A stretch of 64,000 bases of DNA from Arthrobacter sp. YN (GTDB lineage Bacteria > Actinomycetota > Actinomycetes > Actinomycetales > Micrococcaceae), in contig NZ_CP022436.1 in assembly GCF_002224285.1 (NCBI RefSeq), forward strand, positions 930,001-994,000, read 5' to 3'. Below are positions 45,632 to 54,419 of the stretch, piece by piece. The position numbers were made by a program, and so were the translations under genes. The notes beneath the pieces were generated by a model. It did no database searches, was not told the origin of the DNA, and saw nothing but the letters and a program-made list of their open reading frames with translations. Numbering within the stretch: position 1 is the first letter of the stretch; each line of letters opens with the position of its first letter.

Positions 45632-46414
45632 ATGAGTAATCCTTCCAAGCGCGCCGTTACGGCCGTGATCGTGGTTGCCGCCGGTTCCGGTGAGCGCCTC
45701 GGCTACGGCATGCCCAAAGCCCAGGTTCCGCTGGGCGGCGAAGCCATTCTGATGCATGCCCTCCGTGGGGTGGTCGCGGCGGACGTCGCCCGCCAGATCT
45801 GCATTGCAGTGCCTCAAGGCGACACGGAGCTCCGCGAGCTGATCGCCGATTTCACCATTGACCTGGTGGATGGCGGCCCGGAAATCTCAGTGGTCGACGG
45901 CGGATCATCCCGTGCGGATTCCGTCCGGGCTGCTTTGGCTGCTTTGGAAGACGGTACGGAATTCGTCCTCGTGCACGATGCTGCCCGTGCCTTGGCCCCG
46001 GAGCGCGTCTTCCAGCGCGTAGCCGACGCTCTGGCCTCCGGCGCTAAAGCTGTCATTCCGGCCATGCCGGTGGTGGACACCATCAAGACCGTCGCCGAGA
46101 CCACGGGAACGGACTCGTCCATTGCACCGGAGGTCGTCACGGGAACGGCGCCGCGAGAACACCTCAGGGCCGTGCAGACGCCGCAAGGCTTCGAGCTGGC
46201 CACCCTGCGCCGAGCCCACGGGGCTGCTGGACTCTTTGACGACAAGCAAGCCGCAGCCGTGACGGACGACGCCATGCTGGTGGAGCTGCTGGGCGTTCCG
46301 GTCCACTCCGTCCGCGGGGCCAGCCAGTCCCTCAAGATCACCACTCCGCTGGATCTCATCATCGCTGAAGGCCTCCTGGAAGGTCCGCTGGGGATTCGCT
46401 GGGTGGAGGGCTGA
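45632..46414 (+). CDS. ispD: 2-C-methyl-D-erythritol 4-phosphate cytidylyltransferase
   Basis: Third enzyme of the MEP isoprenoid pathway: CTP plus methylerythritol phosphate to CDP-ME. The 260-aa chain has the CTP-binding N-terminus [20 protein letters not shown], then [25 protein letters not shown] and the substrate loop VVDTIK. ATG 45632 is the start; in-frame codons before it lie in the carD terminator. Its stop overlaps the ispF start (TGATG), so the pair is coupled. Confidence 0.95.
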   Translation: MSNPSKRAVTAVIVVAAGSGERLGYGMPKAQVPLGGEAILMHALRGVVAADVARQICIAVPQGDTELRELIADFTIDLVDGGPEISVVDGGSSRADSVRAALAALEDGTEFVLVHDAARALAPERVFQRVADALASGAKAVIPAMPVVDTIKTVAETTGTDSSIAPEVVTGTAPREHLRAVQTPQGFELATLRRAHGAAGLFDDKQAAAVTDDAMLVELLGVPVHSVRGASQSLKITTPLDLIIAEGLLEGPLGIRWVEG

Positions 46415-46971
46415 TGACGTTGAGCCAGGACATGATCCTGCCCCGCACCGGCATTGGTATAGACGTACACGCGTTCGCCCCCGATGACGATCCCCAGCCT
46501 CTCTGGTTGGGCGGGCTCTTCTGGGAAGGCGAGCAGGGACTCTCAGGGCATTCGGACGGCGATTGCGTGGCCCACGCAGCAGCCGACGCGCTCTTCTCCG
46601 CCTGCGGGATCGGGGACCTCGGCACGCACTTCGGTACGGACCGGCCCGAGTTCGCCGGTGCCTCCGGAGTCAAACTCCTGGGTGAAGCTGCCCGCATCGT
46701 TCGCGCGGCCGGCTTCGAGATCGGCAACGTTGCGGTGCAGTTCGTGGCCAACCGTCCCAAGTTCGGTCCCCGCCGGGGAGAATCCCAGAGGGTCCTGACC
46801 GAGGCCGCGGGCGCTCCGGTCAGCGTCACGGCAACTACCAGCGACGGTCTCGGCTTCACCGGCCGGGGCGAAGGAATTTCCGCTGTTGCCACCGCCCTTG
46901 TGTACCCGGTCACCGGGCATAAGGTAACGGCGTCCGAGCCGGGCCCCGCGAAAGGTGCGCCACATGCCTAA
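46414..46971 (+). CDS. ispF: 2-C-methyl-D-erythritol 2,4-cyclodiphosphate synthase
   Basis: MEP-pathway enzyme that cyclises CDP-ME 2-phosphate. Metal ligands D17 and H19 lie in GIGIDVHAF, the third histidine in [18 protein letters not shown], and the remaining signature is IGDLGTHF with C-terminal [17 protein letters not shown]. Length 185 aa, slightly long because of an extra C-terminal tail. Overlaps ispD by one base; the following lipoprotein gene starts within its last codons. Confidence 0.95.
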   Translation: MTLSQDMILPRTGIGIDVHAFAPDDDPQPLWLGGLFWEGEQGLSGHSDGDCVAHAAADALFSACGIGDLGTHFGTDRPEFAGASGVKLLGEAARIVRAAGFEIGNVAVQFVANRPKFGPRRGESQRVLTEAAGAPVSVTATTSDGLGFTGRGEGISAVATALVYPVTGHKVTASEPGPAKGAPHA

Positions 46972-47320
46972 GTCATGTGCCGGCGTCGTGCGTTCCGCAC
47001 TGGCGCTGTCCGCAGGCCTTGCCGCGGTCTTCCTGCTGGGCGGTTGTGCCGGGACACCAAAGATGGACGTGGCGGCCAGTTGCGAGTTCCTGAACAACGA
47101 CACCTTCAAGCCCGATGGCAACCAACAGCAGCAGTCCAAACAGATCGCCGCGCACTATCACGAGATCGCTGACAAGCTGGCTCCGGAGATCGGCAATCCG
47201 ATCAAGGACATGGCGGCGATCATGGATGAAGCGGCGGCTTCATCGCTCGGCGCAGCAACCAAGGACCAGCAGGAGAAGCTCACGGTCCAGTTCAATAAGA
47301 TCGGCGAATACTGCAAGTAG
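46964..47320 (+). CDS. Small predicted lipoprotein
   Basis: A 118-aa exported protein of unknown function. Signal [28 protein letters not shown] ends in lipobox LGGC. The mature part is helical, with Gln-rich [24 protein letters not shown] and two further cysteines (C-E-F near the front and the penultimate C), which may pair. AAAGG upstream favours ATG 46964, overlapping ispF by 8 bp; GTG 46955 is possible. It sits between ispF and cysS and is probably co-transcribed. Confidence 0.75.
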   Translation: MPKSCAGVVRSALALSAGLAAVFLLGGCAGTPKMDVAASCEFLNNDTFKPDGNQQQQSKQIAAHYHEIADKLAPEIGNPIKDMAAIMDEAAASSLGAATKDQQEKLTVQFNKIGEYCK

Positions 47321-47355
47321 GCAGGTCATGGCGCGTCATCGGCTAATCTGGAGCG

Positions 47356-48813
47356 GTGACCCTGCGCTTCTATGACACCGCCTCCGCCGAAGTCCGCGAC
47401 TTCGTTCCCCTCGAAGACGGCAAGGCCAGCGTCTACTACTGCGGGGCCACTGTCCAGGGAATGCCGCACGTGGGCCACGTCAGGTCGGCCATTGCCTTCG
47501 ACCAGCTGACCCGCTGGCTTGAATTCCGCGGCCTCCGCGTCACTGTGGTGCGGAACGTCACCGACATCGACGACAAAATCCTTGCCAAATCTGCCCAGTC
47601 CTTCGGACCGGACTGGGACGCTGAACCCAGCGCGCGCCAAGCTGAAGAATGGTGGGCGCTGGCCTACCGCTACGAGCAGGAGTTCGAGGACGCCTACGAC
47701 TCCCTGGGAGTCCAGCGGCCAACCTACGAGCCCCGTGCCACCGGCCACATCCCGGAAATGCACGCGCTCATCCAGCGCCTCATTGACCGCGGCCATGCCT
47801 ACCCCGCGCTGGACGATTCCGGCGATGTCTACTTCGACGTCCGCTCCTGGAGCAAGTACGGCTCGCTGACGCGTCAGAATATCGATGACATGCAGGGCGC
47901 GCCCGACGCCGACCCTCGCGGCAAGCGCGACCCGCGGGACTTCGCGCTGTGGAAGGGTTTCAAAGCGGGCGAACCCGTCACCGCCAAGTGGGATTCCCCG
48001 TGGGGTGCCGGACGTCCCGGCTGGCACCTCGAATGCTCGGCCATGGTCACCAAATACCTTGGCCCGCGGTTTGATATCCACGGTGGGGGACTGGACCTTC
48101 GCTTCCCGCACCACGAGAACGAGATGGCCCAGTCCCAAGCTGCCGGCGACGAGTTCGCCAACTTCTGGATGCACAACGGCATGGTCACCTTCGAGGGCGA
48201 AAAGATGTCCAAGTCCATCGGCAACACGGTGAGCCCGGCCGAAATGCTGGAGCTCGCATCGCCCCGGGTGGTCCGCTACTACCTGGGCCAGGCGCACTAT
48301 CGCTCCATCCTGGATTACCGGCCCACCTCTCTGCAGGAGGCCGCTGCCGCCGTCGAGCGTATTGACGGTTTCATTGCCAAAGCGTCGGCCAGGATCAGCG
48401 GCGGCTCAGCCGCTGAGGTAGCACCGCAGGCCAACATGCCGGCGGCCTTCATTGCTGCCATGGACGACGACCTGAATGTTCCGCAGGCGCTGGGTGTGCT
48501 CCACGAGACCGTGCGCGCGGGCAACACCGCGCTGGCCTCCGGCGACCTCGACGACGCCAAGGCTGCCCTCTACAGCGTGCTCTCCATGACCGAAGTTCTT
48601 GGCCTTGATGCGGTCAAGCGTCCGGAAGCTGTGCAGGGACGCGAGCATGCCGCATTGGAAGTGTTGATTGACGCTCAACTCGCGGCCCGGGCTGCGGCCA
48701 GGGCCAACAAGGACTGGGCCGCATCCGACGCGATCCGCGACACCTTGGCCGCCGCGGGCGTCGTCGTCGAAGATGGTGCGGACGGGGCCACCTGGAGCCT
48801 CAAACGCGACTGA
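47356..48813 (+). CDS. cysS: Cysteinyl-tRNA synthetase
   Basis: Charges tRNA-Cys with cysteine. The 485-aa class I synthetase has zinc ligand C29 in YYCG, the HIGH-type motif H38-V-G-H41, HHENEMAQS with further zinc ligands, and KMSKS at 283-287 (EKMSKSIGN). The DALR-type anticodon helices follow. GTG start. The MshC paralogue is excluded by the full length and tRNA-binding C-terminus. Confidence 0.96.
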   Translation: MTLRFYDTASAEVRDFVPLEDGKASVYYCGATVQGMPHVGHVRSAIAFDQLTRWLEFRGLRVTVVRNVTDIDDKILAKSAQSFGPDWDAEPSARQAEEWWALAYRYEQEFEDAYDSLGVQRPTYEPRATGHIPEMHALIQRLIDRGHAYPALDDSGDVYFDVRSWSKYGSLTRQNIDDMQGAPDADPRGKRDPRDFALWKGFKAGEPVTAKWDSPWGAGRPGWHLECSAMVTKYLGPRFDIHGGGLDLRFPHHENEMAQSQAAGDEFANFWMHNGMVTFEGEKMSKSIGNTVSPAEMLELASPRVVRYYLGQAHYRSILDYRPTSLQEAAAAVERIDGFIAKASARISGGSAAEVAPQANMPAAFIAAMDDDLNVPQALGVLHETVRAGNTALASGDLDDAKAALYSVLSMTEVLGLDAVKRPEAVQGREHAALEVLIDAQLAARAAARANKDWAASDAIRDTLAAAGVVVEDGADGATWSLKRD

Positions 48814-48893
48814 CAAACGGCCGCGCCGCCCGAATTGCATCGGGTCAGTAGACTTGATTCCAGACTTACTCACAAAATCAAGGATGGAATCTC

Positions 48894-49887
48894 ATGGCCA
48901 ACAATGGTCGCCGGTCGGTCAAGCAGAAGAAGGGCCCCACCACCGGAACCGGTGGCCACGGCCGCAAGGCCCTGGAGGGCAAGGGTCCCACGCCCAAGGC
49001 GGAGGAACGCACCTACCACAAGGCATACAAGAACAAGCAGCTGGCTGAACGCTCAGCTGCCAAGCGCGGACCGGGCACCCGCCCCGGTGGCGCCGGTGCA
49101 CGCTCCGGCCCCAAGGGACGTGCAACCGAAGAGCTGGTCACCGGCCGTAACTCGGTGGTCGAAGCCCTCCGAGCCGGCATCCCGGCCAAGGCACTGCACG
49201 TGGCTATCCGCATCGAGATGGACGACCGCGTCAAGGAATCCCTCAAACTCGCGGCTGAGCGTGGCATCCCCTTGCTCGAAACCGGCAAGGTTGAGCTGGA
49301 CCGCATGACCGAGGACGCTGTCCACCAGGGCCTCGTCCTGCAGATCCCGCCGTACGAGTACGAGGACGCCTACGACCTCGCAGAGACAACCCTGGCCAAG
49401 TGGAAGAAGGGGCACATCTCCAACGCCCCCATCTTCGTTTGCCCTGGACGGCATCACCGACCCCCGTAACCTCGGTGCGATCATCCGCTCCGTGTCCGCG
49501 TTCAGTGGCCACGGCGTGATCGTTCCCGAGCGTCGCTCCGTGGGCGTCACGGCGTCCGCGTGGAAGACCAGCGCCGGTGCCGCTGTCCGCGTACCTGTGG
49601 CCCGCGCGTCGAACCTCAACAACGCGCTCAAGCAGTTCAAGAACATGGGCATCTACGTCCTGGGCCTGGACGGCGACGGCGACGTCTCGCTGCCCGACCT
49701 CACCGTTGCCACCGAGCCTGTCTGCATCGTGGTCGGCTCCGAAGGCAAGGGCCTCAGCCGGCTCGTCCGCGAAAACTGCGACCAGATCGTCTCGATCCCG
49801 ATCGACTCTGCCATGGAGTCGCTCAACGCATCCATGGCCGTCGGCATCTCGCTGTACGAAGTGTCGAGGCAGCGCTCCGCCAAGTAG
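48894..49887 (+). pseudogene. rlmB: 23S rRNA 2'-O-methyltransferase RlmB (single-base frameshift)
   Basis: SpoU-family enzyme methylating the 2'-O of G2251 in 23S rRNA. A basic, lysine/glycine-rich tail (about 1-75) precedes the substrate-binding domain (TGRNSVVEALRAGIPAKALHV). The first frame ends after HISNAPIFV and runs to an early stop; the continuation [20 protein letters not shown], with SPOUT knot motifs [13 protein letters not shown] and [22 protein letters not shown], lies in the next frame. Removing one T from the TTT at 49438-49440 restores one 330-aa protein. Both halves are otherwise intact, which favours a sequencing error or very recent mutation. Confidence 0.88.
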
Positions 49888-49893
49888 TCCTTG

Positions 49894-49979
49894 GAAAGGC
49901 GGCGTTGCCGTCATCCTCCGCGTGCTCGCTCGTTCCTCGCTTGGACGCACGCTTCCGGATGACGGCCACGCCGCCTTTC
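49894..49979. repeat. Long imperfect inverted repeat after rlmB
   Basis: Arms of about 32 bp, 49894-49925 and 49947-49979, begin GAAAGGCGGCGT and end with its complement; they differ at only a few positions and enclose a 21-nt spacer containing GCTCGTTCCTCGC. It starts 7 nt after the rlmB stop. It may end transcription or be a dispersed palindromic element; no T-run follows. Confidence 0.75.
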
Positions 49980-50104
49980 GTGCGCCTGGAGTGCAACGCT
50001 CTATCACTTCCCTCGGGCTTGAACGGCACGTTCTCTCACATCCCTCGGGCTTGAACGGCACGTTCTCTCACATCCCTCGGCTTTGAGCCGAACGCTCTGA
50101 ATTC
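49977..50104. repeat. 32-bp tandem repeat cluster, orientation A
   Basis: Two identical 32-bp units (50009-50040 and 50041-50072) begin TCCCTCGGGCTTGAACGG and end GTTCTCTCACA. Degenerate units flank them on both sides (49977-50008 and 50073-50104). No open frame or RNA gene is evident in this stretch, which together with the next repeat fills the space from rlmB to the nitrilase gene. Confidence 0.85.
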
Positions 50105-50171
50105 TTCGGGGCCACTTACTTTCGGTGCTGGTCCCAGTACCCCAGCGTGCTTTCCTTCACTCCGAGCCCTA

Positions 50172-50221
50172 GGGATGTGAGAGAGGATCGGCCGGAAGGG
50201 CTCGGGATGTGAGAGAGGATC
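50172..50221. repeat. 32-bp period repeat cluster, opposite orientation
   Basis: GGGATGTGAGAGAGGATC occurs at 50172-50189 and 50204-50221, again with a 32-bp period. It matches the reverse complement of the junction between units of the preceding cluster (TCTCTCACATCCC), so the two clusters face each other across about 70 bp. Confidence 0.8.
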
Positions 50222-50231
50222 CGTGGGGGAG

Positions 50232-51041
50232 TCAGAAGTCGCGGCGGTTGACCAGCACAGGGAGTTTTTGGCGGGCTTCCTCCACCACGGCGGGGTCCAG
50301 GTCGTGGAAGATCAGGCCGGGTTCGCCGTCGAGGGCCTCCAGGACCTGGCCGAACGGGGATACGACGGCGGAGTACCCCACCCCTGTGGGCGCGGCACCT
50401 TTAGGCTCAACGCCCTGAGTGGCGGGATCGCCCTGGCCGCACGCGAGCACGAACGTGGTGGTGTCCACGGCGCGGGCGCGGGCAAGAAGTTGCCACTGCT
50501 CGGCTTTGCCCGGCCCGGACCCCCAGGACGCCGAGACGATGTTCACCACGGCGCCGCGATCGGCGTTGGCCGTGAACAAGGCAGGGAAACGGATGTCGTA
50601 GCAGGTGGCCAAACCGAAGGTGAGGCCGCCGGCGTCGAACGTTACGGGGTCTGTACCCGCCTCAACGGTGTCCGACTCAGCGAAGCCGAACGCGTCAAAG
50701 AGGTGGATCTTGTCGTAGCTCGTCTCGACGCCAGGGCCGGTGGCCAGCAGCGTGTTCCGCACGCGTCGCGCCCCAGAATCCGAAGGAGCGCCGGGGGTGA
50801 ACATCCCGGCCACGATCACCAGCTGCAGTTTGTCGGCAAGGGCGCGCACCCGGCCGGCCCAGGGGCCATCAAGAGGTTCGGCGATGTCCAGCAGTGAGTT
50901 CCCGAACGCGCGCATCATGGCTTCGGGGAAGACCACCAGTTCGGCGCCGCCGCCTTTCGCCAGACGGGCGTATTCCTCCAGGAGCCGCAGATTGTCGGCC
51001 AGATCCCGGCCGGTGATGACTTGGGCGAGTGCCACGCGCAC
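50232..51041 (-). CDS. Carbon-nitrogen hydrolase (nitrilase superfamily)
   Basis: A 269-aa cytosolic amidase-like enzyme. The nitrilase triad is complete: E40 in VVFPEAMM, K111 in YDKIHLFDAFGF and C147 in ATCYDIRFP. The order and length match the omega-amidase/NIT-type branch; likely substrates are small amides such as deaminated glutathione or omega-amides, but this cannot be fixed from sequence. GGAGG 7 nt before GTG 51041 sets the start. It is divergent from glgX. Confidence 0.9.
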   Translation of the reverse strand: MRVALAQVITGRDLADNLRLLEEYARLAKGGGAELVVFPEAMMRAFGNSLLDIAEPLDGPWAGRVRALADKLQLVIVAGMFTPGAPSDSGARRVRNTLLATGPGVETSYDKIHLFDAFGFAESDTVEAGTDPVTFDAGGLTFGLATCYDIRFPALFTANADRGAVVNIVSASWGSGPGKAEQWQLLARARAVDTTTFVLACGQGDPATQGVEPKGAAPTGVGYSAVVSPFGQVLEALDGEPGLIFHDLDPAVVEEARQKLPVLVNRRDF

Positions 51042-51279
51042 GATAGAACCTCCAGTTGTCTCCGTCCCAGTATGCCAAGCGGGCGGAATAACAGCCGGTC
51101 CATGCGACTTATTCACGTAGTCCACCCGCCGTGAAGGCGGCTCCGGAACAGCGTTCCAGCACGTGAGCGGCCCAAGTAATCCGGCCCTCAGCAGGCAAGT
51201 AATCAAATCGCGATGTGGAACGTCGTCACATGCGCGGCCGGCGCGGCACATACTTGGCGTGGAACTAAACTTGCAAGCA

Positions 51280-53394
51280 ATGGTTATGCCTATTTTTGAC
51301 ACAGCAGCCGCCGTCGACGCCTCGCGGCCACGGCCCCTCGGACTGAGCACGCCCCAGCCCGGCCTTGACAATGCCGAAATGACGCAGGACCACCAGGTGA
51401 ACGTGGCAGTTTTCGCGCCCGACCTGAAAGAGGTGGAGGTCGCCTTCCAGGCTCCTGGAGAGCCGTGGCGCGCCCACATCCTTCCCAATATTGAAGATGG
51501 AGTGCACTTCGGGCTGGTCAGCGGGATGCCGCCGGGCACCCGTTACGGTTTCCGCGAGGCACCGTCCGAGCGCGGCTTCCCCTTGTCCTTGCCGGCTGTG
51601 GACCTGGACGACGACGGCGAACATCGCCTGTTGCTCGACCCCTACGGCCGCGCTGTGGACCAGCGGGGCGAGTTCCTGACCAGTGTGCACGTAGAAACAG
51701 GTTTTGACTGGGGCGACGATCGTCCGCCCCGCATTCCTTTGCGGACTTCCGTCATCTACGAAGCACATGTTCGTGGACAGACGATGCTGCACCCGGACAT
51801 TCCGGAGCACCTCAGAGGTACCTACGCCGGCATGGCACATCCGGTGATGATCCAGCACCTTACCGAGCTCGGCATCACGGCCGTCCAGCTCCTGCCCATC
51901 CATTTCCATCTGGATGAGTCCCACCTCCAGGACCTGGGCATGACCAACTACTGGGGCTACAACACGGCCGCCTTCTTTGCACCGCATTCGGACTATGCCA
52001 CGGAGGCAGCGCGCAACGCCGGTCCCCACGCGGTACAGGACGAGCTCAAGGGCATGATCAAGTTGCTGCATGCGGCGGGCATCGAGGTCATCCTGGACGT
52101 GGTGTACAACCACACCGCCGAAGCTGGTCCGGATGGACCGCCCTTGAGCTTCCGTGGACTCGCAGAGGAGCGCTACTACCGGCACGATGCCCATGGGCGT
52201 TACCTGGACACCACCGGCTGTGGAAACACCTTGGACTTCAGCGATCCCGTGGTGGTGGACCTGGCCCTGGATTCCCTGCGGTACTGGGTGAACGACTTCC
52301 ACGTGGACGGCTTCCGCTTTGACCTTGCCGTGACCTTGTGCCGCGACGCCGGCAACACCTTCGACCCCCAGCATCCCTTCCTGCAGGCCATCGCGGAGGA
52401 CCCGGTATTGTCCGAGGTCAAGCTCATTGCCGAGCCGTGGGACGTCGGTTACGGTGGCTGGCAAACTGGCCGTTTCCCCCACGGTTGGTCGGATTGGAAC
52501 GACCACTTCCGTGACGGCGTCCGCAGCTTCTGGCTGTCCGACCGCGCTGCCATCGAAGCAGGCGGGCAGGGCGGTTCCGTGGCATCGTTGGCTGAACTCA
52601 TGGCCGGTTCCGCAAACCTCTTCGCATCCTCCGGACGTACCCGGCTTGCATCGGTCAACTTCATCACCGCCCACGACGGTTTCACGTTGAAGGACCTGGT
52701 GAGCTACGACCGTAAGCACAACGAGGCCAACGGTGAGCAGAACCGCGACGGCCACGGCGATAACCGCAGCTACAACCACGGTGTGGAGGGGCGGAGCGAG
52801 AACGAGGCCATAGTGGCCGCCCGCGCCCTGTCCATCCGCAACCTGATGGCCACCCTGCTGTTGTCCTTCGGCGTCCCCATGATCACGGCAGGCGACGAAA
52901 TTGGCCGGACCCAGCAGGGCAACAACAACGCCTACTGCCAGGACAACCCCACGGCATGGCTGGATTGGAGCCGCACCCAGGAAGCCAACGCCATGTTCCG
53001 GACCACGCGTGAGCTGGTCCGGCTCCGCCGCTGGTTCCTGCGCCACCAGCCTGAGAGTTTCCCCGGCAACGCGAACAATTCCAGCCTGCAATGGTTCGAC
53101 GACAAAGGCCAGCGGATGACTCCCGCACGCTGGAACGATCCCAATGTGCGCTCCGTCCAGCTCCTGATGGGGCACGAGGACAGCGAAATCCGTGGCCTGA
53201 TCGTAGTGAACGGAAGCAACCAGGATGTGAAGATGGTGCTGCCGGAGATCCTGAGTGAAACGGGCATCGGCAAGCGCATGTTTGAGCTCCGCTTCACAAC
53301 GTCGGTGCTCCATGAACGGCGGAAGGGCGCGTTGGTGGCCTCAGGCGAGCGGGATATCCTGCAAGCCAACACCATCAACATCTACCGCACGTAG
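51280..53394 (+). CDS. glgX: Glycogen debranching enzyme
   Basis: GH13 isoamylase-type enzyme hydrolysing alpha-1,6 branches of glycogen after phosphorylase action. About 704 aa: N-terminal CBM48-like domain (NVAVFAPDLKEVEVAFQAPGEPW), then a (beta/alpha)8 barrel with nucleophile D348 in GFRFDLAV, acid/base E385 in LIAEPWDVG and D466 in TAHDGFTL, and a C-terminal beta domain. YNHTAEAG and GCGNTLDF are typical GlgX motifs. ATG 51280 is chosen; there is no strong ribosome-binding site, and a longer N-terminus is possible. It begins the alpha-glucan locus. Confidence 0.92.
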   Translation: MVMPIFDTAAAVDASRPRPLGLSTPQPGLDNAEMTQDHQVNVAVFAPDLKEVEVAFQAPGEPWRAHILPNIEDGVHFGLVSGMPPGTRYGFREAPSERGFPLSLPAVDLDDDGEHRLLLDPYGRAVDQRGEFLTSVHVETGFDWGDDRPPRIPLRTSVIYEAHVRGQTMLHPDIPEHLRGTYAGMAHPVMIQHLTELGITAVQLLPIHFHLDESHLQDLGMTNYWGYNTAAFFAPHSDYATEAARNAGPHAVQDELKGMIKLLHAAGIEVILDVVYNHTAEAGPDGPPLSFRGLAEERYYRHDAHGRYLDTTGCGNTLDFSDPVVVDLALDSLRYWVNDFHVDGFRFDLAVTLCRDAGNTFDPQHPFLQAIAEDPVLSEVKLIAEPWDVGYGGWQTGRFPHGWSDWNDHFRDGVRSFWLSDRAAIEAGGQGGSVASLAELMAGSANLFASSGRTRLASVNFITAHDGFTLKDLVSYDRKHNEANGEQNRDGHGDNRSYNHGVEGRSENEAIVAARALSIRNLMATLLLSFGVPMITAGDEIGRTQQGNNNAYCQDNPTAWLDWSRTQEANAMFRTTRELVRLRRWFLRHQPESFPGNANNSSLQWFDDKGQRMTPARWNDPNVRSVQLLMGHEDSEIRGLIVVNGSNQDVKMVLPEILSETGIGKRMFELRFTTSVLHERRKGALVASGERDILQANTINIYRT

Positions 53395-53420
53395 GCACTC
53401 ACCCTTCAGGAGCTCTTCGC

Positions 53421-53879
53421 ATGAACCGCAGCCGCAGCAAACTGGTGGCGTTCGCGGGGTTGGTGATCGCCGTCGTCGTGTTGGTGGTCGCCATGGTGGG
53501 CGGTGGCTCGCTCACGGCCACACCCACAGCGCCAAGCACGACGCCGGAACCTGGCTCCGCGTCGTCGTCGGCCGCTGCGGTGGCAAACCCCTCAACGCTG
53601 CCCACCATCAATGCCTCCCAGTTGCCCAAGGAAGCCCGTCAAACGCTGGCCCTGATCGCCAAGGGCGGCCCTTATCCCTATAGGGAAGACAACGGAAATT
53701 TCGGCAACTTTGAAGGCCTCCTGCCCAAGAAGACCAGCGGCTTCTACAGGGAGTATACGGTGACCACGCCAGGAGAATCGGACCGGGGCGCCCGCAGAAT
53801 CGTCGTGGGCAAGGACTCAGCCAAGTACTACACCCCGGACCATTACAAGTCGTTCAATTTCATCGTCGAAGGCAAGTAG
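53421..53879 (+). CDS. Secreted or membrane-tethered barnase/RNase Sa-type ribonuclease
   Basis: A 152-aa guanyl-specific ribonuclease. One N-terminal helix (LVAFAGLVIAVVVLVVAMVG) is a signal or anchor, followed by a Ser/Thr/Pro/Ala linker (31-65) and the RNase domain. By alignment to barnase the active-site residues are all present: E98 in NFEG, general base E111 in YREYTV, R122 and R126 in DRGARRIV, and general acid H141 in PDHYKSF. The barstar-like inhibitor is encoded 6 nt downstream, which supports a genuine toxic RNase. It lies between glgX and glgP but has no evident link to glucan metabolism. Confidence 0.9.
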   Translation: MNRSRSKLVAFAGLVIAVVVLVVAMVGGGSLTATPTAPSTTPEPGSASSSAAAVANPSTLPTINASQLPKEARQTLALIAKGGPYPYREDNGNFGNFEGLLPKKTSGFYREYTVTTPGESDRGARRIVVGKDSAKYYTPDHYKSFNFIVEGK

Positions 53880-53885
53880 GAGCCC

Positions 53886-54245
53886 ATGAAGATCTATTCC
53901 GCAGACACCTGGACCCTGGAAGAACTGCGGGAGCAGATTTCCGACGCCGGCCGCAGGACCGTGATGGTCCCCCCGGCAACCACCAAGCAGGCGGTCCTGG
54001 AAGTCTTCGCCCAGGTCCTGGACTTTCCTGAGTACTACGGCGTGAACCTGGACGCCCTGAACGACTCACTGCACGACTACGCCGACGCCCTCTCAGAGGA
54101 CGACGGCGGACCCGTCACCATGATCTGGCAAGTCCCGGCCGCTTACCGCACAGACCGATCCTTCGGTGTGGTCTGCGAAGTCCTCCAGGACGCCGAGCGC
54201 TACGCCGGCCGTGACCTGACAGTCATCGCGGTCTTCGAGAACTAG
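53886..54245 (+). CDS. Barstar-family ribonuclease inhibitor
   Basis: A 119-aa cytosolic protein expected to bind and silence the adjacent ribonuclease before export. It has the barstar core order: strand MKIYSADTWTLEELREQI, then KQAVLEVFAQVLDFPEYYGVNLDALNDSLHDY, whose acidic helix 2 with the YYGxNxDALxD motif plugs the RNase active site. It follows the RNase stop by 6 nt with GGAG upstream of ATG, so the pair is one transcript. It also lacks any export signal, as expected. Confidence 0.92.
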   Translation: MKIYSADTWTLEELREQISDAGRRTVMVPPATTKQAVLEVFAQVLDFPEYYGVNLDALNDSLHDYADALSEDDGGPVTMIWQVPAAYRTDRSFGVVCEVLQDAERYAGRDLTVIAVFEN

Positions 54246-54272
54246 TCGCGCCAACGGGCCTTGGTCCCACGC

Positions 54273-54410
54273 GCCCTACTGGGCAACAGTGGTCCGGAAG
54301 CGCGCGTCAAAGCGCAAAATGGGCCCACGCCGTCAGGGTTCCCTGGCCGAGCTTGCGAGGCTAGGGGGGACGGTGGGGTACGCGCAGAGGATCAGTGTTG
54401 CCCAGCGGGC
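54273..54410. repeat. Structured inverted-repeat element between barstar and glgP
   Basis: Terminal arms near 54273-54295 and 54389-54410 share CTGGGCAACA/TGTTGCCCAG with matching flanks. Inside are further complementary stretches (CGCCGTC/GACGG, GCGCGT/ACGCGC) and the motif GGCCGAGCTTGCGAGGC. The element fills the space between two convergent genes and could fold into one long hairpin. It may be a small non-autonomous repeat or a shared terminator. Confidence 0.6.
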
Positions 54411-54419
54411 TACGGAGGA

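Noticed and set aside
49977..50221. CRISPR array
   Set aside because: Units are contiguous with no unique spacers, the second cluster is inverted, and no cas gene is nearby.
51265..53313. 682-codon open frame antisense to glgX
   Set aside because: Low-complexity, His/Val/Gly-rich translation without family features; explained by codon bias of glgX.
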